Below, piece after piece: positions 1 through 4,236 of a DNA stretch of 5,631 nt. Position numbers and translations under genes: made by a program. A model generated the notes under the pieces. The model had not been told where the DNA came from. It saw nothing but the letters and a program-made list of their open reading frames with translations, and did no database searches. Source of the stretch: Candidatus Zipacnadia bacterium (GTDB lineage: Bacteria; Armatimonadota; Zipacnadia; Zipacnadales; Zipacnadaceae); the NCBI GenBank assembly GCA_029821215.1, contig JALGTV010000096.1, positions 1 to 5,631 of the forward strand. Reading direction: 5' to 3'. Within the stretch, counting starts at the first letter, position 1. Every line of letters starts with the position of its first letter.

Positions 1-141
1 CCTGACCTTCGGCAGCGTCCGTATCGTCAGATCGTCGCCCAGCGGATCAAGCACCAGTGCCAACCGAGTATTGTCGTTTTCATTCTCTACAATGACGATT
101 ACCTCACTGTAATGTCGCCCAAGCCGGTGATAGAATCTCAC
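1..141 (-). CDS. Unidentified protein, 3'-truncated by window edge
   Basis: This minus-strand frame is open from a GTG at 141 to the window edge, giving 47 codons with no stop. The peptide reads VRFYHRLGRHYSEVIVIVEN at its start and continues with an acidic turn (ENDN), then a second hydrophobic strand (RLALVLDPLGDDLTI). The alternation suggests two beta strands, but I do not recognise a family. The GTG is a guess: no clear Shine-Dalgarno precedes it, and the frame stays open upstream of 141 without another obvious start. It follows the small hydrophobic ORF at 160-231 on the same strand, and the two could be one gene broken by a frameshift. The open frame and protein-like composition support coding; function is unknown. 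A phage terminase-like reading was considered because of the Y..VIVIVEN pattern, but it is too weak to call. Confidence 0.4.
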   Translation of the reverse strand, partial: MRFYHRLGRHYSEVIVIVENENDNTRLALVLDPLGDDLTIRTLPKVR

Positions 142-159
142 CGCCCGGCACCAGCGCGA

Positions 160-231
160 CTAATGAAGCAGCCACCTAAACAAGAATAGCGCCAGCAGTT
201 GTACCACACGACGAATCCACTTGACAATCAT
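160..231 (-). CDS. Small hydrophobic peptide ORF (23 residues), doubtful
   Basis: An ATG two bases after the stop of the dUTPase remnant opens a 23-residue frame ending at TAG (160-162). Residues 1-8 are basic (MIVKWIRR), followed by an uninterrupted hydrophobic stretch (VVQLLALFLF) and a short aromatic tail. This looks like a single membrane segment with a positive cytoplasmic side. No good Shine-Dalgarno is visible. It may be a real small membrane protein, or more likely the N-terminal anchor of a larger protein whose remainder is the frame at 1-141, separated by a frameshift. It could also be chance; composition alone cannot decide. Confidence 0.25.
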   Translation of the reverse strand: MIVKWIRRVVQLLALFLFRWLLH

Positions 232-233
232 AT

Positions 234-524
234 TCACACAGACTCGGGCGAGCAGTCGCCAATCATTCTATCCGCCACGGTCGTCGAACCAAGCAGTGCG
301 CCGCCCACTCTCAATAAGCTCCTCCCCCCCACTTTCCATTCTCCATGCATGATCGGAGCAATAACCATCTGGGCTATGTGCTGGCCGTGGCCCATTACCA
401 AGGGTTCCTCGCCCAGGTTTATCAGCCCAACCCTGACGGTTCGGTCGGCATCAATGGCATCTGGGACTCGATATTTCCCAGAATGAAGAATCACTTCGGC
501 CTCAGAGTGGCAAGGTCCGTTCAT
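234..524 (-). pseudogene. dUTPase remnant (C-terminal half, degraded)
   Basis: The 96-residue translation carries late motifs of the homotrimeric dUTPase family (dUTP to dUMP plus pyrophosphate). Residues 20-27 read VPDAIDAD, matching the segment holding the catalytic aspartate. Residues 33-41 (GLINLGEEP) and 47-58 (GQHIAQMVIAPI) match motif 4, and 72-82 (RVGGALLGSTT) is a distorted glycine-rich motif 5, normally RGxGGFGSTG. The N-terminal half is missing: no AGxDL motif and no PRSGLA motif appear in any minus frame just upstream of 524, where stops occur. Within the remnant, the YRG after IDAD is altered and motif 5 carries an extra residue and lost its aromatic. The ATG at 524 lacks a Shine-Dalgarno and is probably only the first methionine after the break. 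A normal enzyme is about 140-160 residues. dUTPases occur in chromosomes and phages, so the gene alone does not prove a prophage. Confidence 0.72.
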
Positions 525-540
525 AATAGCTTAGGGGCTT

Positions 541-676
541 GGGCGTAGCAGGGACACGCTATATACCAGAGCAGTACTGCCCTACTATTGGGAGGCCGGC
601 CCGTTGACCTAACCACCACTGTTGTTAACCTTATGAAAGTCAAGTTAGGTGTGCGTTTCATAGGAGTAGAGTGGAG
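541..676. other. Gene-free spacer between SDR stop and dUTPase remnant
   Basis: No reading frame here looks coding. It holds two dyads: a near-perfect 16-base palindrome at 568-583 centred on GCAGTACTGC, and a 7-base inverted repeat ACCTAAC/GTTAGGT (607-613 and 644-650) around a 30-base AT-richer centre. Neither is followed by a T run on the minus strand, so neither is a convincing terminator for the dehydrogenase. Part of this stretch may once have encoded the missing N-terminal half of the dUTPase, but I find no recognisable residues of it. Confidence 0.5.
568..583. repeat. 16-base palindrome (GCAGTACTGC core)
   Basis: AGAGCAGTACTGCCCT is self-complementary except for one base pair near its ends, with a perfect 10-base core at 571-580. 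Short perfect palindromes of this size are typical of dimeric repressor operators, but no regulator gene is present to link it to. It lies upstream of the dUTPase remnant on the minus strand. Confidence 0.4.
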
Positions 677-1444
677 TTACCACAGTGTGTAGCCACCGTC
701 AATGACCAAATCGTGGCCGGTGGTATAGCTGGCGGCATCGGAAACCAGGTAGATTACTCCGCCGACCAGTTCCTCTGGCTCGCACAGCCGTTTCATTGGG
801 ATAAGTCCACGCCAGCCCTCGTGGTACTCAGGCACAGTCTGAGTCATCTCGGTGAGCGTGTAGCCCGGGCTGACAGTGTTGACCCGGATGTTGTCTTCCG
901 CCCACTCAGCAGCCATGCTGCGCGTCATGTGGATCATACCTGCCTTGGAAGTGTTGTAGGAGACCTGATCCTGCGGTCGATTGACAATATGCGCCGACAT
1001 TGAGGCGATATTGACGATTGCGCCACCGCCAGCCGGGATCATCCGCTTGGCTACTTCCTGACAACATAGAAAAGTCCCAGTCAGATTAGTGTCTATCACC
1101 TTGCGCCATTCTTCTTCCTTCATTTCCTCTGCTGCTTTCAATATCACAATTCCCACGCTGTTTACCAGAATATCAATCTTACCCAATACGCGCAGCACTC
1201 GCCCGACCATACCGGTTACCTCTGCCGCTTTTGTCACGTCACAGACAATGCCCTCCACTTGCACCTCGTAGGCCTCCGTCATTTCAGCGACAGTATTGTT
1301 GAGGTTTTCTTCGTGAAGGTCGGCTATCGCGACAGCGGCACCGAACTCCGCCAATCCCTCGGCACAAGCGCGACCGATGCCCCGCGCACTGCCAGTAACC
1401 AAGGCGGCCTTCTCAGTCAGGTCAAATAGCTCCTTAATAACCAA
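677..1444 (-). CDS. SDR family NAD-dependent oxidoreductase
   Basis: A complete 255-residue classical short-chain dehydrogenase, about the usual 250 residues. Visible marks: the cofactor loop TGSARGIG (17-24), Asp42 at the end of beta-2 (AIADL), which favours NAD(H) over NADP(H), CDV at 68-70, NSVG at 95-98 (usually NNAG), and the catalytic tetrad Asn120, Ser150, Tyr163 and Lys167 in YNTSK. The C-terminus VIDGGYTLW is typical of SDRs that oxidise polyols or sugar acids, such as gluconate 5-dehydrogenase-like or mannitol/arabinitol dehydrogenase-like enzymes; the exact substrate is inferred only. The start is TTG at 1444: an in-frame TGA lies just upstream, and AGGGAG (1454-1459) sits nine bases before it. 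The N-terminal KELFDLTEKAALVTG fits the family start. It is divergent from the glycosidase at 1612, so a shared role in sugar use is plausible. It is the best-preserved gene in the window's left half. Confidence 0.93.
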   Translation of the reverse strand: MVIKELFDLTEKAALVTGSARGIGRACAEGLAEFGAAVAIADLHEENLNNTVAEMTEAYEVQVEGIVCDVTKAAEVTGMVGRVLRVLGKIDILVNSVGIVILKAAEEMKEEEWRKVIDTNLTGTFLCCQEVAKRMIPAGGGAIVNIASMSAHIVNRPQDQVSYNTSKAGMIHMTRSMAAEWAEDNIRVNTVSPGYTLTEMTQTVPEYHEGWRGLIPMKRLCEPEELVGGVIYLVSDAASYTTGHDLVIDGGYTLW

Positions 1445-1453
1445 TGTAGATCA

Positions 1454-1459
1454 CTCCCT
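1454..1459 (-). promoter_or_regulatory. Shine-Dalgarno deciding the TTG start of the SDR gene
   Basis: On the minus strand AGGGAG lies nine bases upstream of the TTG at 1444. Because a TGA stop is in frame between them, no earlier start is possible, and no ATG or GTG follows near enough to preserve the family N-terminus. The spacing is slightly long but acceptable. Confidence 0.55.
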
Positions 1460-1461
1460 TC

Positions 1462-1519
1462 GGGCAATAAGGTAGGACTATTTTCTGGGCAATAATTCGC
1501 CTCAAATTGCCGTAGTCCT
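1462..1519. promoter_or_regulatory. Nested inverted repeat in divergent spacer
   Basis: Two inverted repeats are nested: AGGACTA (1474-1480) with TAGTCCT (1513-1519), and inside them GGCAAT (1488-1493) with ATTGCC (1506-1511), leaving a 12-base loop. The left strand has seven extra bases between the arms and the right strand one. GGGCAATAA also occurs as a direct repeat at 1462-1470 and 1487-1495, so the first copy could compete for the ATTGCC arm. The structure lies in the shared upstream region of the SDR and glycosidase genes. It could be an operator for a regulator of both, or an RNA leader: on the plus strand it is followed by TTTTCGGGAGGA, on the minus strand it sits within the SDR leader. 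No known riboswitch class is recognised. Confidence 0.45.
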
Positions 1520-1523
1520 TTTC

Positions 1524-1549
1524 GGGAGGAACCAATGCAGCAAACATAA
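1524..1549 (+). other. Orphan Shine-Dalgarno with four-codon ORF (Met-Gln-Gln-Thr-stop)
   Basis: GGGAGGA at 1524-1530 is a good ribosome binding site, and an ATG follows four bases later at 1535. The frame ends after four codons with TAA at 1547-1549. It lies immediately after the nested hairpin and 63 bases before the apparent glycosidase start, which itself has no Shine-Dalgarno. It is either a leader minicistron or the original glycosidase start, separated from its reading frame by later damage. The second fits the decayed state of the locus better. Confidence 0.35.
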
Positions 1550-1557
1550 ATATAGCA
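1549..1557 (-). promoter_or_regulatory. Possible extended -10 promoter for the SDR gene
   Basis: Read on the minus strand, TGCTATATT forms a TG-N-TATATT extended -10 pattern about 105 bases upstream of the SDR start. No good -35 hexamer stands in front of it, which is tolerated by extended -10 promoters. The surrounding bases are AT-rich, as expected, but such matches are common in AT-rich spacers. Confidence 0.25.
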
Positions 1558-1647
1558 AGAAAGCATATGAGAAATATCGGTATTACGCAATGGTTGAACA
1601 AATAGATATGCATGTGGGACGAATGCTGGACGTGCTGCGCTGCTTCA

Positions 1648-1662
1648 ACCAATCCGATTGGT
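1648..1662. repeat. ACCAAT/ATTGGT dyad at the glycosidase N-terminus
   Basis: ACCAAT (1648-1653) and ATTGGT (1657-1662) are perfect inverted copies around a three-base centre. They sit exactly where GH127 homology begins (codons for Thr-Asn-Pro-Ile-Gly). This could be an operator, a break point, or coincidence. Confidence 0.3.
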
Positions 1663-2474
1663 GCTGTGGAGATGGGAGATGGTTTTTGGGGTCCCTGGAT
1701 GGATAAGAATGTCCGCAAGGCCATTCCGGAATTCTACAAGCTTATGGAGGAGCACGGGACAATAGACAACTTCCGCTGGCAGGCGGAGAGCGAAAACGTA
1801 GATTTTGACTATCCGATGAAGGGCTCTTTCGCCAGTGAGTCGGATGTGTACAAGTGGCTGGAAGGGGCCTGCCTGGTGCTGCAGTCGCATCAGTCGGCCC
1901 AGTTTCGCCCGACAGCCCAGGCTGTGACCGATCTCATCGCCGCCTCTCAGGGCGATGACGGATACCTATACCTGAATACTGTTGCCGGCGCGTACGAGAG
2001 TCCCAAGCAGCGTTTTACCAAGCTGTCTGGCTCCCACGAACTCTATTGTATGGGGCACCTAATGCAGGCGGCAATTGCCTGCTATCGCGCCACCGGGCAG
2101 CAAGAGCTGCTGGAGGTGGCCTGCCGCTGTGCTGATTACATCGGCACCGAATTCGGCCCGGGCAAGCGGGAGGAAACTGATAGCCATCCGGAAATTGAGA
2201 TGGCTCTGGTGGAACTATACCGAACCACCGACCAGCAGCGCTATCTAGACATGGCTGGCTTCTTCATCAGTCAGCCCCAGCCCGTCCAGGACCTACCTCC
2301 TATCGCACAGCGCCCTGAGCTGGTGGGCCATGCGGTGCGGTCGGGTTATATCTGCTGCGGGGCCGCGGACTATTGTGCGGAAACTGGCGATCAGCAGTTG
2401 TGGCAGCATCTCGTGGAGCTGTGGGAAGACCTGGTCACCAGCAAAGTCTACATCACCGGCGGCGGGGGGGCCCA

Positions 2475-2543
2475 TCACAGGGAGGAAGAGTTTGGGGAGG
2501 GGCTGATTGATTCACTTACAGAACTTAATGTGGGGCTAGACAT
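2475..2543 (-). pseudogene. Decapitated gene start after the recombinase (N-terminal stub)
   Basis: Thirteen bases beyond the recombinase stop, an ATG at 2543 is preceded by AAGGAG (2550-2555) with a six-base spacer, an ideal translation start. The peptide begins MSSPTLSSVSESI and then runs into sequence that on the other strand codes for the glycosidase, ending at TGA (2475-2477) after 22 residues. Only about the first 12-14 codons therefore belong to this gene; the rest is antisense glycosidase. The layout implies that a second gene once followed the recombinase in an operon. Tandem tyrosine recombinases (RIT or Tn554 type) have such a layout, but the stub is too short to identify. This start places the junction with the glycosidase near base 2500-2510. 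Confidence 0.5.
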
Positions 2544-2549
2544 TGTTTT

Positions 2550-2555
2550 CTCCTT
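2550..2555 (-). promoter_or_regulatory. Shine-Dalgarno of the truncated second cistron
   Basis: AAGGAG on the minus strand, six bases before ATG 2543 and directly overlapping the end of the recombinase stop region (TGAAAGGAG). It supports a genuine downstream cistron rather than a chance ATG. Confidence 0.55.
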
Positions 2556-3176
2556 TCAGCCCGGTAAGTTGGCCATACGGCCCGCAATGACGGGCTTTAT
2601 GGCCAGATCTCTTTCCGGTAGTGTTTTTGTCATCGTTGTCTCACTACCCCCCAGCAGTTCCGATTTGCACAGACCAGCCATTAGAAGAAGGACCACGAGT
2701 ACCTTTTCCTTAGCTGTTTGGGCAGCAGCAAGCAGTGGCCAGCAGTCCTCCTCGATAGGCACCCTGGGGTGTTGAGACTTTGCCTTGGGCAGTGAGACAG
2801 AGGCAATCGGATTGCTGTCCAACAGCCCTACATTCACCATGTGACTAAACCAAGACCTCAGGGCGTAAATCCTGCGCCGGATAGTTGCAGGGGCCAGATG
2901 TGCAATCTGAGCAGCAAAATGATGGGCATGAAAGCTCTTCACGTCCTCTACAATCGCCACGCCTTCGGACCGAAGAAACTCGAGAAGCTGCTCTGCGTCT
3001 CGTCGGTAGGCCGTCAGGGTTCTGGGTGAACAATCACGATAATCCCCCAGGTGGGTAAGAAAGTGCTCAAGGGCTGCGTGCAGACCAATACTGCACATTC
3101 TGTGCGTTCCCGTTGTTCTATCTGGCGACGGACAGGTAAGATTAGGGATGGTTGTATCTGCAATCTGCGCTCTCAT
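2556..3176 (-). pseudogene. Truncated tyrosine recombinase (XerC/D-type N-terminal domain)
   Basis: Counting from the ATG at 3176, the 206-residue frame holds the SAM-like core-binding domain of tyrosine recombinases at about 31-128: LEHFLTHLGDYRDCSPRTL, TAYRRDAEQLLEFLRSEG, TIRRRIYALRSWFSHMV and NPIASVSLPKA. The catalytic domain begins near 139 (VPIEEDCWPLLAAA) and stops after LLLMAGLCKSELLG (163-176). That is the motif with the first catalytic arginine (GLRxSEL); here Cys170 (TGC) replaces it, one C-to-T change from CGC. The lysine, HxxR, second histidine and tyrosine are absent, and residues 177-206 resemble nothing in the family. A complete enzyme is about 300-400 residues. ATG 3176 is chosen over the GTG six codons earlier because AAGGAGG (3183-3189) stands six bases before it and overlaps the GTG-initiated codons. 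Strand cleavage is not possible for this product. Confidence 0.85.
2570..2605. repeat. 36-base hairpin near the recombinase 3' end
   Basis: TGGCCATA (2570-2577) pairs with TATGGCCA (2598-2605), and inside it GCCCG (2580-2584) pairs with CGGGC (2591-2595) around a six-base loop, with one symmetric 2x2 internal mismatch. It lies in the recombinase tail that shows no family similarity, before the stop and the next start. There is no long T run on either side, so it is not a standard intrinsic terminator. It may be the inverted repeat of a small inserted element or a recombination hairpin. Confidence 0.55.
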
Positions 3177-3182
3177 AGCTGC

Positions 3183-3189
3183 CCTCCTT
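3183..3189 (-). promoter_or_regulatory. Strong Shine-Dalgarno of the recombinase
   Basis: A full AAGGAGG on the minus strand, six bases upstream of ATG 3176. It sets the start at 3176 rather than at the in-frame GTG at 3194, whose codons would cover the ribosome binding site. Confidence 0.75.
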
Positions 3190-3220
3190 ATCACTGGACG
3201 GTGGACTCTGTTAAGTCAAA

Positions 3221-3269
3221 AGCCAGACAACTCGGACTACAGTTACAACTGTAGTGAGGTCGTCTGGCT
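3221..3269 (-). terminator. 49-base two-step palindrome, terminator-like on the minus strand
   Basis: AGCCAGAC (3221-3228) is inverted as GTCTGGCT (3262-3269), and inside it ACTACAGTT (3236-3244) is inverted as AACTGTAGT (3247-3255) with only two bases between. Seventeen base pairs are perfect, separated by an imperfect internal loop. On the minus strand the last arm runs directly into TTTTGACTT, a short T run. It lies 44 bases after the stop of the cysteine-cluster gene and about 45 bases before the recombinase ATG, so termination of the upstream operon is the simplest role. The very tight inner dyad would also suit a recombinase or repressor binding site, so terminator versus recombination site is open. 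Confidence 0.5.
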
Positions 3270-3312
3270 ATGATTATCCCCCTGCCGGCCAGGGCCTGCA
3301 ATTCCTATTTCA

Positions 3313-3981
3313 TCAGGCGCTTCCTCTGGATTCCAATTCTACAAGCCGTTCAAATTGGAACAAGATATCCAGGGCCGAGGGCTTAGCATTTTCGGCTTTC
3401 TGGATGGCAACATCCTCAGCTTGCTGCCATAATTGGCGTAGAAATTCGCAGGCTTGCCAATCCTCTTCAAACCAGCTTGGTCTGACTTTACTGGCTTGTT
3501 CTTGCCAAGCCTCTATCGTCCTGAGTTGGGTATAACTCTTCTGGCAGCCCGCCGTGCCACAACATGCACCCCACCCGATGTAAAATTGCCCACACACGGG
3601 TACATCTTCTGGTCGGCCGCCCAGCACGTAGTCCATGTGATTGCGCCATCTATCTCCAGGCATTGGACACCGCCGCAGCTGGGGCTTACCGGGCAAGGCG
3701 GTTCTGATTAGCAGGTGGTAAGCTTCCCACATCCACCTGTCAGGTGTCATTCCTTCCATAGTAGGATCTTTAGGGCGCAGGGCCGTCAAATTCAGATGTA
3801 GGTAGAATGCTTCACCTTCCGTATCACTTCTTATTTCGTGTGTTGGCAGATTACTCATGTCCTCCTCGGCTCTGTGTAATACTCTGTCCACAGCGGACAG
3901 GTCACTGAGGCTGAAATCCGGGAAGACCAGCTCCCCGTCCGCGTGAACCCGGCACGTTCCAGCGCAGATTCGGTCCGCCAT
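3313..3981 (-). CDS. Unrecognised cysteine-cluster protein, segment after in-frame TAG
   Basis: This 222-residue frame continues, in the same phase, the ORF at 4024-4233; the only interruption is one TAG. Between the TAG and Met1 lie further coding-like residues (RRADFYQCVRVLQE). The N-terminal part is mixed alpha/beta (AFYLHLNLTALRP near 58-70; WMWEAYHLLIRTALPG, 83-98). Then LRRCPMPGD (Cys105) and VPVCGQFYIGWGACCGTAGC (Cys130, 140, 141, 146), which could form a four-cysteine metal site, and a Trp/Glu-rich helical tail (150-215). The cysteines loosely recall CGNR or treble-clef fingers (CxxC...CxxxC), but the CxxC pair is absent, so I do not assign a family. No strong Shine-Dalgarno precedes 3981, arguing against independent translation. 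It follows the TPR gene in one operon. Function unknown; possibly a broken gene. Confidence 0.55.
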   Translation of the reverse strand: MADRICAGTCRVHADGELVFPDFSLSDLSAVDRVLHRAEEDMSNLPTHEIRSDTEGEAFYLHLNLTALRPKDPTMEGMTPDRWMWEAYHLLIRTALPGKPQLRRCPMPGDRWRNHMDYVLGGRPEDVPVCGQFYIGWGACCGTAGCQKSYTQLRTIEAWQEQASKVRPSWFEEDWQACEFLRQLWQQAEDVAIQKAENAKPSALDILFQFERLVELESRGSA

Positions 3982-4023
3982 CTCTTGCAGTACCCTGACA
4001 CATTGGTAGAAGTCTGCCCGCCG

Positions 4024-4233
4024 CTAGGGCTGCGAGTCCCAGCTTCCTCCGAAAGGGGGGAATAGGCTATTTGTCTCTTTGCCAAACCAATAAGGTTTTG
4101 AGCTGCATTCCTCCTGCATCTGGGCGACTATTTGCGGGTCGGCGTTGAGAATGGTAGTGAGCCTGTCGTGAGCATTCTGGGGTCTGTCCAGGGCTGCTCC
4201 TCGGTCGAGCGGATGGTCTGCCGCTCCCCGCAT
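4024..4233 (-). pseudogene. N-terminal segment of the cysteine-cluster gene, ending at premature TAG
   Basis: ATG 4233 lies three bases after the TPR stop (TAA, TGG, ATG), an arrangement that suits translational coupling. The 69 codons include a polar stretch HDRLTTILNADPQIVAQM that looks like a helix, then YWFGKETNSLFPPFGGSWD, and end at TAG (4024-4026). Downstream codons in the same phase continue without another stop to 3313, giving a combined frame of about 306 residues. A single-base change from CAG or another sense codon explains this simply; stop-codon readthrough is possible but unsupported. A second ATG overlapping the TPR stop (TAATG, 4237) opens a different frame with Ser/Arg/Pro-rich composition and is less credible. 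Confidence 0.5.
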
Positions 4234-4236
4234 CCA

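Larger units (their letters stand above)
1612..2775 (+). pseudogene. Truncated GH127/DUF1680 beta-L-arabinofuranosidase-like glycosidase
   Basis: Residues about 14-297 (to about base 2500) match the N-terminal half of GH127/DUF1680, enzymes that release beta-L-arabinofuranose from plant glycans. Landmarks in order: GDGFWGP (22-28), IDNFR (51-55), SDVYKWLE (77-84), DGYLYLN (116-122), HELYCMGHL (142-150), FGPGKR (181-186), HPEIEMALVELYR (192-204), GHAVR (239-243), LWEDLVTSKVYITGG (270-284) and EEFGE. In characterised members the next block is an ETC-type motif, then a catalytic cysteine; both, with the zinc site, lie in the missing half. After about base 2500 the frame only reads through opposite-strand recombinase sequence to a chance TGA. 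Full members are about 600-650 residues. The ATG at 1612 lacks a Shine-Dalgarno, and family homology begins almost at once, so the true N-terminus may also be lost. Almost certainly inactive. Confidence 0.85.

Noticed and set aside
1..141. Phage terminase nuclease domain
   Set aside because: The Y..VIVIVEN pattern is suggestive, but 47 residues without conserved catalytic spacing do not support it, and the only other phage-like item is a dUTPase, which is also chromosomal.
1434..1724. Minus-strand 96-codon frame with a hydrophobic stretch (IPIFLICFLAIFMF) just upstream of the SDR gene
   Set aside because: It overlaps the SDR start and the recognisable glycosidase N-terminus on the other strand, has no Shine-Dalgarno, and the hydrophobic run comes from the AT-rich spacer. 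It is best explained by chance.
2500..2775. C-terminal 90 codons of the plus-strand glycosidase frame as a real protein domain
   Set aside because: This part lies antisense to the well-supported recombinase and is basic and Ser-rich with no GH127 similarity. A faint likeness of LTELNVGLDIVF to the family ETC-type block is not enough given the opposite-strand start signals.
3254..3711. Plus-strand frames opposite the cysteine-cluster gene
   Set aside because: They are low-complexity, cysteine- and serine-rich translations typical of shadow frames, with no ribosome binding sites.
3855..4085. Minus-strand 76-codon frame bridging the in-frame TAG
   Set aside because: It could have suggested a programmed frameshift around the TAG, but its translation is Ser/Arg/Thr-rich and unlike either segment, whereas the two segments are already in phase with each other.
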